DNA from: Oncomelania hupensis
Lineage: Eukaryota > Mollusca > Gastropoda > Littorinimorpha > Pomatiopsidae
Direction: 5' to 3'
NCBI GenBank assembly: GCA_036898135.1
Contig: CM072516.1
Coordinates: 60,753,740 to 60,817,739, forward strand
DNA: 64,000 nucleotides
The notes beneath the pieces are model-generated. The model was not told where the DNA came from. It saw only the letters and a list, made by a program, of their open reading frames with translations, and made no database searches. Both the position numbers and the translations under genes were made by a program. Positions 10,501 through 19,700 of this stretch are shown in pieces; positions within the stretch are counted from its first letter, which is position 1, and every line of letters starts with the position of its first letter.

Positions 10501-12362
10501 TTTGTATTCTATTTTGTTTTTGTAAACTGGGGTTTGAGATTTGGCTCTGAAGAGTCCGCTGGACCTAAAGCAATAATCATGTAATGTAATGTAATGATAA
10601 ATTCTAGTATAGCCTCAGCGTCCCCTGCTTGGGATGTCTTTATTGTAAAGTGACTGGCTGGTGGAGTGCCTTCAGTGTTACAACTAGTGTTGTTTCGGCA
10701 GATCTTTTATGCGGATCAGGGGTGAGTCCTCTTTCAGCGAAGTCTGGTCCTGATATGGCTCGGAAGTCCACTGTACCTAAAGCAATAATCAAGTAATGTA
10801 ATGTTATTGAGTTAGATTGAACAAAAATGCTGTGATAGCATCCTGTATTATTATTAGTAGTATTAGTAGTAGTAGCAATTGTTCTTATGTGATGCAACGT
10901 ACTTTCCAGCTCAAAGAGCCGTTCAAAATGAAGAGTTCACTTCATGCTTGCAGATTTACGATCTATCCCCGGAGATGTGGGACCAGTACCGAGTGTGGTT
11001 GGGGTTAAGCTGGGAGTTTGTGAAGGATTACACACACTGGATATGGAAACATGTTCTGCATTGGTCGCTAGCGGCACACCACTGGCTTCAGAACCACGTG
11101 CTGACGTCAGTACCCACGTAATGTCCTTTTCCCTCTATTTGGGACATTGGGTTACCCCATCTTCCTTTTTATATTGTCACTGCCCATGTAGGACCCAAAA
11201 CATAACTTTTGCAGATTAGGACTTTTTTTTTGCCTTTGATCCATGTCTTGATTTGTTTCCCACCTTTTGCCAAAACTGGATTGGATAGCTCTGGTGCATT
11301 TAGAAAGTGCTCAGATTTCTGTTTGTCTGAAAACCATTAATGATTTTAGGTAAGATATAATCTAACAAGAAAAACAAAAGTAAGTAGCTTAACGGAGATT
11401 TTCTTGGTTTAGGCATTGAAGTCTTCAAACCATGTAATGACATGTGTAGTTTTGCGCTAAACAGTTTCTTGTCAAATTTTTCTCAACAACAACAAAAAGC
11501 ACACAAAAAACACAAGGTTTTGTATGAACAGTGACAAAATTCACGTTTATTAAGTGTATTTACTACAACTGGATGAGAGAGACGGTGGGTCCTAAAGTTC
11601 TAGAAGCTTGAAAGGCAAGTGTGTGTGTGTGTAATGAGTTTCTGAGAGGTGGAGGAGGGAATGGGCATTTCATCGCTTGTTCCTCACCCCTTGCATGTTT
11701 TTTATGATTGGGTATTTTTTTTTAAAATAAAAAAAATAAAGTTTGGTTTGGGAGAACACTGCCTTTTCTGTGGTGCTTGGGATTATTGTTTCTTGCTGTC
11801 CCTCTTTCTCAGCTTCACTGTTCTCCTGGGGTATGTTGAAGGTGTTTGCACTGTGAACAGTTATTTTTGCTTCCTGTTGTAGTTTCCTTTGAAGAATTTG
11901 TAAAGACTGAACATATGCTGATTATTTAGTGTTTCAAATAATTTTTGAAATTCATGAATTTGTTGTTTGTGCAGTTTTTTTTTATTTTATAAAGTGTTCT
12001 AAAATGTTCATTAAGAAAAAAAAGAACATTTCAAATGATTTTCATGAACATTTTAATCAATGTGCATACATTTGTGTTAATTTGTGTAATTTTTGAAAAT
12101 TTATTTTGTAAATTAAAAATTTTTACGTTTTATTGTTTTGGGTTTTTAAGTAGATTTCTGTATTAAAAAAAAAAAAAAAAGGATTAGCATGGAATGTTCT
12201 GTAATTATTTGTCGATTGTCATGTTTTATGGCTTGATTTTGCAGAGGCAACTTATCTACAGACCGCCTTCAAGAGACGGCGCTGTGGAGCATGCAGCAGA
12301 TGCATAACTACACGCTTTCTTTTTTCTCCTGGTTTAACCAGGCCCTTTTCAAGTCAGACTAG
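1..12362 (+). CDS. TMEM214: TMEM214, C-terminal part, eight coding exons (5' part outside the window)
   Basis: Coding exons read by splice sites and phase: 1-22, 831-922, 1136-1298, 3713-3830, 5377-5473, 9630-9798, 10954-11117 and 12245-12362 (stop TAG). They join without a frame conflict and give the last 313 or so residues. Similarity to vertebrate TMEM214 is clear across the early exons: MYTKHLPQS matches the LYPKHLSQS block, ENWELLSKQE the SSWEQIPKK block, and LRSFSVTNDEL the IQSLKLTNQEL block. Exon 3713-3830 encodes a hydrophobic membrane segment (FPILTVFLAIVAY) where the family has its first C-terminal transmembrane helix. The family is an ER-membrane protein linked to ER-stress apoptosis; that role is known from vertebrates, not seen here. 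The last exon uses a GTAATG donor upstream (11118), chosen because it is the only one that keeps the final exon open to its stop. Introns are full of transposons. The N-terminal half is missing because the window starts inside the gene. Confidence 0.88.
247..752 (+). mobile_element. RTE-type LINE copy A, 3'-end fragment, degenerate
   Basis: This 5'-truncated fragment matches the last 500 bp of the longer RTE-like copies at 26940 and 30645 in the opposite orientation. It has the block that encodes the basic C-terminal tail (LQRRIQ, a WYGH-like motif, GRR.RGR) and ends in the family's GGATAGGAT tail. Frameshifts and stops make it a pseudogene. It lies in a TMEM214 intron. Confidence 0.85.
1709..2141 (+). 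mobile_element. RTE-type LINE copy B, 3'-end fragment nested in a TIR element
   Basis: It encodes the C-terminal segment with ITNDEVRQTI, KRKLRWYGHVTRSSGLAK and the basic block, almost unbroken, ending VVPLRPSGYGTG followed by a TAG stop inside the (GGATA)n tail. It is closely similar to copies at 26940 and 30645, so it is younger than copies A and C. It is inserted inside the TIR element that spans 1398-3187. Confidence 0.9.
2575..2841 (-). pseudogene. Unidentified 88-aa ORF inside the TIR element, possible transposase N-terminus
   Basis: The frame reads inward from the right end of the TIR element, as expected for a first transposase exon. It is rich in charged residues at the start (RRKRRDKTTHKKE) and has a CKGC pair followed by a polar helix-like stretch (NQEKFYDSLNK). 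I recognise no named domain. It could be a decayed piece of the element's transposase or a chance frame. Confidence 0.3.
3188..4247. other. TMEM214 intron and exon sequence between two transposons
   Basis: Apart from the coding exon at 3713-3830 and short AT-rich runs (TATATAGA repeats at 3188-3248), I see no gene or named repeat. A pyrimidine-rich stretch follows the exon donor at about 3840-3990. Confidence 0.6.
4489..4567. repeat. (TC)n microsatellite
   Basis: Nearly pure CT repeat of about 80 bp inside the hAT-like element. Confidence 0.95.
4775..5032 (-). pseudogene. hAT-type transposase N-terminal remnant
   Basis: The minus-strand frame contains a lysine/arginine-rich stretch followed by SRSYQEEWSKKFPWH. 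This resembles the conserved 'basic region, then xxWxxxFPW' start of ZNF862/TTF-type hAT-family proteins. The frame breaks after that block. It lies inside an element with hAT-like ends, which supports the reading. No catalytic region is present. Confidence 0.4.
5640..6240 (+). repeat. Interspersed noncoding repeat family X, copy 1
   Basis: About 600 bp shared with copies at 10145-10810 and 58055-58345. Landmarks are AGTGCTTTAAATTACCACTG, the CTAGACCAGTCACCTACC block, GTCTGTTGGGTCAGCTTGG and GTAAAGTGACTGGCTGGTGG. It has no ORF, tRNA head or TIR. The better-preserved copy near 10.5 kb ends in a TAATG pentanucleotide tail, so this may be a LINE 3' UTR or a SINE-like element. It adjoins the RTE copy that starts near 6240. 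Confidence 0.75.
6240..9376 (+). mobile_element. RTE-type LINE copy C, near full length, degenerate
   Basis: The endonuclease begins near 6566 (TWNVRTLN-like) and continues through a GDWNAKV block near 6970 and a GAD..SD block near 7250. The RT follows from about 7940 (KGKSAGVDNI, EQGGFRAG, VRQGCLLPPTLFN at 8515), then the C-terminal basic region and a short GGATAGGATAG tail. Many frameshifts and stops mean it encodes nothing functional. It is the only copy here that retains the endonuclease start. The exact 5' end is uncertain because the other copies are 5'-truncated. It lies in a TMEM214 intron. Confidence 0.85.
9888..10075 (+). mobile_element. tRNA-derived SINE
   Basis: The tRNA-like head has an A box (GCAGCTGGTAGGGCGCTGG) and a B box (GGTTTGAGCCC). 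It is followed by a domain with GGTACTCTGGTTTCC and AATAATGGTGTTGGA that also occurs in the SINE at 50370-50560. It starts about 90 bp after the TMEM214 exon that ends at 9798. Confidence 0.8.
10145..10810 (+). repeat. Interspersed family X, copy 2 (two joined 3' ends)
   Basis: The first unit ends near 10590 with GGACCTAAAGCAATAATCA followed by a (TGTAA)n tail. A second 3' segment of the same family begins at about 10591 and ends near 10810 with a similar AAAGCAATAATCAAG plus TAATG tail. This suggests that one copy inserted at, or was duplicated behind, the tail of another. Confidence 0.75.
11119..11563 (+). other. TMEM214 last-intron sequence, no recognised feature
   Basis: AT-rich intronic DNA between the penultimate exon and the duplicated exon fragment at 11564. 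I see no ORF or repeat that I can name. Confidence 0.5.
11564..11618 (+). pseudogene. Duplicated fragment of the TMEM214 exon at 9630-9798
   Basis: Thirty-seven bases at 11564-11600 are identical to 9658-9694 inside a coding exon (YNWMRETVGPKV). Similarity then decays and the frame reaches a TGA. No splice acceptor is visible directly upstream, so it is unlikely to be used as an exon. Confidence 0.85.
11619..12244 (+). other. Last intron of TMEM214, AT-rich, no recognised feature
   Basis: T-rich and A-rich runs (for example 12165-12180) lead to a standard TTTTGCAG acceptor at 12244. No gene or transposon was identified. Confidence 0.5.
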
Positions 12363-12519
12363 CACCCCCTTTCGTCTGTCGTTGTTTGGGTAATTTACCC
12401 CTCTCTTTTACTGTTAAAAAAACACACACTATTATTCAATTAACGATTCTTGAAACTAGCAGAGTCATATCACATTTTGGCTTGTAGCTTGTTTTTGTTT
12501 TGGCTGGCCAAAGATGCAG

Positions 12520-12525
12520 AATAAA
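12520..12525 (+). promoter_or_regulatory. Likely polyadenylation signal of TMEM214
   Basis: AATAAA lies about 160 bp after the TMEM214 stop codon and is followed by a T-rich stretch. A second cluster (AAATAAAATAAAATAAA) lies near 12733-12748 and could be an alternative. The choice between them is inference. Confidence 0.5.
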
Positions 12526-12542
12526 AAATTTTTTTTAATGAT

Positions 12543-13756
12543 GTGTGAGTTACAGAGGGCTGTCATGCCTATCCGTTTTGACATGCTAGTGCGTTTTTTG
12601 ATAAACTGACCGGCACCTACATTTTTTTCAAACCTTGGTTGATATTATTAGTGCACAACATTATGATTTATTTATTATTTATTTTATTACTTAATTTAAA
12701 TGTATATACTATAGTATAATGTCAAACACTGAAATAAAATAAAATAAACCTAATCCGTAATATAAAAGTTCCAAAACTGTTTCTTTTTGTATTTTGGTGG
12801 ACAAATAAATCTTGAATTCTAAATGGGTGGAATCAGTTCATATAATAATAGTATATAATATAGTATATTATTTTAATAAAAAGAGGGACCATAAATACAG
12901 AGAACAGAATGTATATAGAGTATTAGAGGGAAAGGAAATATGAAATGGACATCTTGTTAAGCTGGCAATAAGACTTGTGATAGTGCAGATTTTTAAATGA
13001 CTTGGACTGAATTACAATTGTGAACTTTGAGACAGAGCTTGTTAAATTTCAAAATGTTTGTGATACTTCTGTAAAAGTTCATGTTTAATTCCCCATAATA
13101 CAAAATATTTTTTTGTGTGAAATAGTCTGCCGAAAATTTATGGAAATAACATTTTGTTTGGGTTAGTGGCTTGCTAAACCTAACTATAATCCTAGCCTTA
13201 TAACCCAAATGCTCTCAGTTGGTCACCTCACTAATGTATAACTATCATGTAGAGCTTATATAAATTTGCCACACTTCTATCCTAGTCTATGTTTATACAA
13301 AGCCAATTTTTGTGACATTTTTATATGGCCAGATTTAATTGAAAGACACTTTTTTCCTCTCAATTTTAACCTATTTGTAAAGTTACAGTGATGGCAGAAT
13401 AAGTGACTGAGATATGAATCAGATGGATGAAAAATGCTTTAATGGTTTTATTTTAACAGCATTGGAATGCTGTTGCTAGCAGCAAGCTATACTGATTTCA
13501 AACTAGATATGCATTTCTTTCTGTTCATTTTCTCTTTTGATGATTGGTTACAACCCCCCCCCCCCCCCCACCCCCCCTGTACATACTGATTTAAGGGCAG
13601 ATGTATAAACATACTGTTAACATAAAATCAAAGCGTCAGTAACATTAAATGATGACTTATAATGATACAAATGTTATTTAACTTTTTGGTGTTTTTCCAG
13701 AGATCTAAGTTGTTTAAAACATAGTAACAAATATACCTCGGTATCTAAATCAGTTA
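12543..13756. other. Intergenic AT-rich DNA between convergent TMEM214 and TATDN1
   Basis: There is no ORF worth calling. A poly-C run interrupted by one A lies at about 13554-13577. Short AATAAA clusters near 12733 and 12806 may belong to alternative TMEM214 3' ends. Confidence 0.5.
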
Positions 13757-14143
13757 ATATTCTTTTTTTCCCTTCTTATTCAATAGACATTAACGATTTG
13801 AGTATATTCTTATTTTTTCCTTCTTATCAAATAGACATTAACGATTTGAGTATATTCTTATTTTTTCCTTCTTATCAAATAGACATTAACGATTTGAGTA
13901 TATTCTTATTTTTTCCTTCTTATCAAATAGACATTAACGATTTGAGTATATTCTTTTTTTCCCTTCTTATCAAATAGACATTAACGATTTGAGTATATTC
14001 TTATTTTTTCCTTCTTATCAAATAGACATTAACGATTTGAGTATATTCTTATTTTTTCCTTCTTATCAAATAGACATTAACGATTTGAGTATATTTTTTT
14101 TTTCTCTTCTTATCAAATAGACATTAACGATTTGAGTATATTC
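13757..14143. repeat. Minisatellite, about eight units of 47 bp
   Basis: The unit contains GACATTAACGATTTGAGTAT and a T-rich spacer ending CTTATCAAATA. Eight tandem units are nearly identical and vary mainly in the T-run. The high unit identity points to recent homogenisation or expansion. Confidence 0.95.
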
Positions 14144-15660
14144 GGCTGTTTTGTGTTGCAAGCTTACAATCTCCAACATCTGTTTAAAGCTGTGGTCGTT
14201 ATTTAGGATATTAGAAACTTTCTATGACATTGAATCTCCTGTTCTTGATAGAACATTTTACAAAAATTTTACAGTTTCTGGGCAACGTTGCCGTGCCAGT
14301 TCAGTGGCTGGCTGTTTTGACTCCTGCAAATTCTGGGGAATTTATAATCAGTTCTTCACTGAAAATACTAGTAACAAATTCACAGAAAGAAGTAAAAAAT
14401 GTTTTGGCCAATCCCAATATAGGAAACTTTGTACTCCTTTATTATTTCTTGTTATTTACATTTTTTTTATATTGACGATTTTGTGGTTGTGTTTTGTTTG
14501 TGGTGTTAGTCATAATTATTATTTGTACTTTTTTTTTTTTTGAATGGAGGGGGAAGGGAGGGGGCCTCTTGAAATTTTGCAGGTTGATGATGATGGTAGA
14601 TTTGCACAATTTCTACTACAGCTTTTGCTTTCTGTGTAAATGTCATATTACCAGTATTACTATCTACAACCACTGTCAATGTGTGCACCTTTTTTACAAC
14701 AATGAACGGCCATCTTGCCACTTGTATGGATACATAAAAGGTGACCAATGTACCTTTCTGAACATGATAATGGCTATTTTCATCAGTCCAACAAAATAAA
14801 ATTATAGTGTCACCATGCACTTTTTTAAAACCTGAAATGGCCATTTTGTCATTCTTTGAAAATAAAAATAATTGGACAAAGTGAATTCTGTTGTGTGCAG
14901 TCCTTCTCCATATATATGTATGTATGCAAAGGTGTGTACTTGCAGTTTTAGTGTGAAACAATGAATATGTAATATTTTATTTTTAGTATTTAAAAAAAAA
15001 AATAGTACTCACATTGCTACATGCATGTGAGTTAAAAAAAAACACTTCTTCTGGTCGTTCAGGTTCTGAGCTTTATTTGTAATTTTTGTTGAAGAGTCCA
15101 AAACTTGACATGTATAAAATTGTTGTATTCGTATTTAAAACTAAATTGTCTTGGATTCTTTTATTATTATGCTAAAACATTGCTGCAGGCAGAAAAAAAG
15201 ATTAAAAACAACAGGAGTCGTCAGATAAAAAAAAGTTTTTGAATTTATTTTAAAACTCTTTTCTCAAGGGAAAACAAGGCTTAATGCGTAAAACTAGACG
15301 CCTATTTTAAACACTAATTCTATATATTAAAACAAATAATATTGTGAACGCTGCTGCCTCAAATGTTTTCCTTCTGAAGAATCTGGTAATCTCTTCAGCC
15401 ATTCGTTGACCACGTGAGGGGGTGTTGATGTAATATATGAAGGTCTTTAGGGAAGAGATGCAAGAAGTGAGAGGTGGCTGTGTGACCGTCACTGATTTGG
15501 TGATTACTATGTTTACGAATATTTTTATGACTAATAAAGGAGTAACAGAACTATTGGAAGAACAAGAAAATCTATGTATGAATAAATTCACAAAATCATT
15601 TGTGTGTGTCTGTGATGGAGAGAAAGAGACTATCAACAAACAAATTCTACAATAACTAAT
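14144..15660. other. Intergenic AT-rich DNA, no recognised gene
   Basis: Only low-complexity stretches and open frames of poor composition occur here. Nothing has a recognisable domain. Confidence 0.45.
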
Positions 15661-15760
15661 AATAATAATAATAATACAGTTGATTTATATAGCGTGGTAC
15701 CCCAACAGACATGGGCTCGCCACGCTTTACAATGCACTAAAAAGCAATAATATTAAAACA
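15661..15760 (-). repeat. Short interspersed repeat with 'TATAGCG' 3' end and (AAT)n tail
   Basis: Read on the minus strand it ends AAGCGTGG...TATATAAATCAACTG followed by (TTA)n. Divergent sequences of the same layout (GCGC...CTCAAGG...GCGC) lie near 48725-48810 and 57040-57120. Confidence 0.4.
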
Positions 15761-15904
15761 AAATAAAATATGTAAAACAAAAAACTAAAGATTTTTACCA
15801 AATTCTGTTCATTTTATTTTAAGATCACAGTACTCCCATCTCGGCATTCAAATCATTTAACATGCAGCTACATACCTTCAATAATGGTACAGGACGCAGT
15901 CAAT

Positions 15905-16110
15905 ATAAAAATTTTAAAAATAAAAATTCAATTTTATTTCCATCTTCTAATAGCGATCTCCCTGCCTTTACACCACTTGTTTGAGTGATGGATGTGTATT
16001 TGGTGTGTGTGAGGGTGGATGAGACAAGTGAGCGTGTATGTTGGTATAGATCGCCGCGCTTGGAGCCTGATTGATTTGGGGAAAGGCGCGTATATAGCAT
16101 CCTGTATTAT
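15905..16110 (+). repeat. SINE 3'-tail copy without tRNA head
   Basis: It shares ATCTTCTAATAGCGATCTCC, CCTTTACACCAC, a TG-rich stretch and GATCGCCGCGCTTGGAG with the 3' half of the SINE at 16232-16575 and with 23160-23330. It ends CATCCTGTATTATTATTATT. Confidence 0.7.
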
Positions 16111-16231
16111 TATTATTATCATCAAAAAACAAACTACACTGTCCTAATGCAGTTCAGGCAAAGTGATTATGGAAATACAAAGGAATGAGAGAAAGCAAGT
16201 GGGCTGATTGTACAATCATAATAGTAACAAG

Positions 16232-16575
16232 GGGATGGCCTCTTGGCGCAGTGGTTTAGTCGCCAATTTCCTATACTGAAAGTCACGGGTTCGAGTCCCA
16301 CAAGAGGCGAACTTGTACGGTTTGGGTATGAGACTATTGAGGTCACCCAGGGTTTCCTCCCACCCTTCAATAATTTCAACAATAAAAATTTGATTTATTT
16401 TCCATCTTCTATTTGCGATCTCCCTGCCTTTACACCACATATTTGAGTAATAGATGTGTGTGTGTGTGTGTTGTGTGAGAATTTGAGCGTTTTATGTTGG
16501 TACAGATCGGTGCACTTTGAGTCTGATTGGTGATTTGGAAACAAGGGTGTACATAGCATCAATTATTGTTATTAT
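16232..16575 (+). mobile_element. tRNA-derived SINE, near full length
   Basis: The A box lies in TTGGCGCAGTGGTTTAGTCG and the B box is GGGTTCGAGTCCC. After these comes an ACCCAGGGTTTCCTCCCACC domain, then the 3' tail shared with 15905-16110 and 23160-23330, ending in ATTATTGTTATTAT. It lies about 130 bp beyond the TATDN1 stop and on the opposite strand from that gene, so it may fall in the TATDN1 3' UTR. Confidence 0.8.
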
Positions 16576-16704
16576 AACAATAACAGATTTAAGGAGCACG
16601 AACATACCACAAAAGTAAATGTGATTCAAGACACATTCTCGCACAGCCACCAAATAACTTAACACTACCAAAAGATAATGATGCTGCTACAAAGTCTCCA
16701 TATG

Positions 16705-19700
16705 TCATGATTTGCTGAAGAAGAGCTTGACAGTGTTTTCATACATAATGTTGGCCAGTTGTTCTGCATCCTCGCCCCTGGCTCCTGCCATCACCTCCAG
16801 CACTTGTCTGAGAAAAAAAATTAAGGAAATAAAAATGTAAGTACAATACTGAGAAATCAAGTTAACAAGTCGGAACACCAAGATAATAATTATGTACAGA
16901 GACTGAACTTAGGCACTGTGTTGTTACTTCTCCAGACATGGTTTCATCTCTTTATGATTAAAAAAAAACAAACATTTGGGTTCATGCTAACACTTTCAAC
17001 TTTTATTCTTTGTTTGGTTGTATGCAGGCAAAGAGGCAAGTTGATTCCAAAGCTGAAGGATTAAGTAATTACTTAAATAAGTTATTTATTTTAATGACTT
17101 ATTTACAACTGTGGTTTTGACTTGGAGGGAAAACTTGTACAAACACAAATATTATGGTCAAACCTTTAAGATAATTTTAAAAAATGGTCCAATGGAGTAA
17201 AACTTGGCAGTGTGTCGAGTCTAAGATTCTTCAAAGGCCAACTGACAAAATGTTATGGTTCCACTCACATGATATGTGCAGGTTCGTTCCTCCCTTTGAC
17301 ACATGCTCCCTTCTCCCAGCGCTCCTTCTTCTTTGAGGGGAAGTTGGTCTTCACATATTTGTGACCTGCGTGTGTTGGCTTTACTTCACACCAAGGGGCA
17401 TCTTGACATCACAAAAAGCAAAGAAGAAATAAAAGACACCCCCACCCCACACTACTACTACTCCCTTGCAAATTCAAAATCTTGATGGACAGAAAATTAT
17501 TTCCAAGAAAGTTTGGTACTACCATCATTTCAGAAATAAAAACAAAACAAAATGGCAGATAAAATAAATCATAAACCCACAAAAATATATAAAAAAAATA
17601 AAGAAAACTTTATTTTCACGAAACGAGCCTATGAAAATTACATACACCAGATCATGTAAAGAAAGTTTTTTTCATACACTTTAGATTGTCGAGGAGAGAA
17701 GTGGTAGATGTCTCCCTTTTATCAGGGCTGGCTTCATGGTGATGATCATCTTCTCTCACTCACTGCTTTACCTTACTCAGCACTAAACAGAACTAGTTTG
17801 ACTAGAGTGATTGGTGTGCGTGGGTTGCTGAAAGCCCCTATACAAGAATATAGCCGCAGATGACCCAAACCGTGCTAACTTGTCCAATGGGCACCCTTTA
17901 TTTTCCTACTCATCTCTCCCACTTTTTGATTGCAGATTTTGTTTTAACAATTATGTTTTACTGAATCCTGTGCTCTCTCATCACATGCAGACACATTTTA
18001 ATGTCATTTTATGTGAAAAGTTGCTAAAGGGTTATTGAGAATTTTGAGGGATTGCAGACCTGGGTTGGGTTACCACTACTAACTAGTCCAGTGTGCGAGT
18101 TGAACACTGCCTTTCAGTACCCATGACTGTGTACTGTTTTTTTATTTTGTTTTTCCCTGCTTTTTTGTTTTCTTTCTAATGCAGGTCTCATCCAAGAACT
18201 AACCAGACTGGTTGTTGCTTATCTTCTTGCAACAGAAATGTGTCCTAACCTCTATGCCAACAGAGTCAGAGCAAGCAGTGTATGAAACAAAAAATGAAAC
18301 AACCTGTATTACTTTACAAACAACAACAACCAAAAAAAAAATAATAATAATGAGAGAGAGGAACTCTGACCTGTTTCTATCATGAGATGATCAGATGGTA
18401 TGGAACACATCACATCCAGATTTTCTTGAGTCTTAAGAGAGCTGCAACACAGATTGCATAAGAATGTAAAAAAAAAAATCTCCTGGACCCTCATGACTGT
18501 TCAAACACTGATTCTTCTTTTAATGATCTCATTTTGATCCAAGTATGCCATGGCTTCATGTTTAATGAAAGAATGGACTTAAACCACAATTAAAACTCCA
18601 GTTACCCAGCATGCATAAAAAAACAACATATTGACTCACCACCCGTTAATTCCGATGTACAGCCCTTGGTCTACCGCTGCTGCTGCTTCTTCTTTTGTTC
18701 CGTCAAAAGAGTGCACCTAACATCAAAATTCAGCGATACAGGCTATTGTGACCAATCGTGATAAAACCAAGGTTAAGTCCCTCCTCACCTGTCATGACAA
18801 TTTTATGAGGGACTTAACCCTGATTTTGTCATGACAGGTCAAAATATTGTTTGTCACTTTCCATGAAGGACTAGAAAACTCATATTCTTTCCAATTTTCA
18901 TTTTTCGCCTTGGTTGTATCTTTTTGCTTTGTTTTTCATTTTCTTTCAAAACTACACCACTCTGCTGCAGTTAGAAAATGCTCAGAATTCTATTTGCAAC
19001 TAGAACGTACGTCTGTTTCCATAAAACATGACAAGAAACACCTTGTAGGTTAATAGGAATAAACTCGCAATTTCTTAAGCTTTTCATATTTCAACAAAAA
19101 CCCTTTAAAATCTCGAAACAATGATAAAAATGTAGTTTTTGCACAAAACAGTTTTGGGCATTTTGTGGAAAAACAATAAAACACGAGTTAAGAGGTATTG
19201 GACAGCCAATGAGGATATGAAATGCTGATATATATGAAGAATACAATACTGGCAGTATGCTACTCACACACACACACATTCTTGCATGTAAGCCTACAGG
19301 CAAACTCGCAAAAACACACTACAGCTGATTACAATCCTTACCACGCCTCCACTGATCTTGTCTCTGTTTCTGGAAATGATTTCCATGAAGTCCTGAGCGG
19401 AGTTTCTGCAGTGAAGAAATAAGGGTAGCTTCGTCGCTTCCGCTGCCTCCATCTGGCGCTCGAAGAATCTGAGAGCAGAAAAGCAGACCAGAAATCAATG
19501 TATGTGACAGCATATAAACAATGAATTCTAATTCACACTTTTTTAATCACGTTTTCTTGGTGTGTGTATAAGTGAGTTTGCGTGCATGTGCACATTTGCA
19601 CTCGTGTCTGCTTGTTTTTTTGTTTGTTCTCTTTCTTGGTTCATGTACCTATATATGAGCGATGGTTGGTTGGTTTATTAATGTCTTGTTCACCAAAGAT

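Noticed and set aside
10910..10953. Alternative TMEM214 acceptor at TTTCCAG (10909)
   Set aside because: It would put the exon out of frame and reach an early stop. The acceptor at 10953 keeps phase with both neighbours.
13757..14143. CRISPR-like repeat-spacer array
   Set aside because: The whole 47-bp unit repeats, there are no unique spacers, and the genome is eukaryotic: it is a minisatellite.
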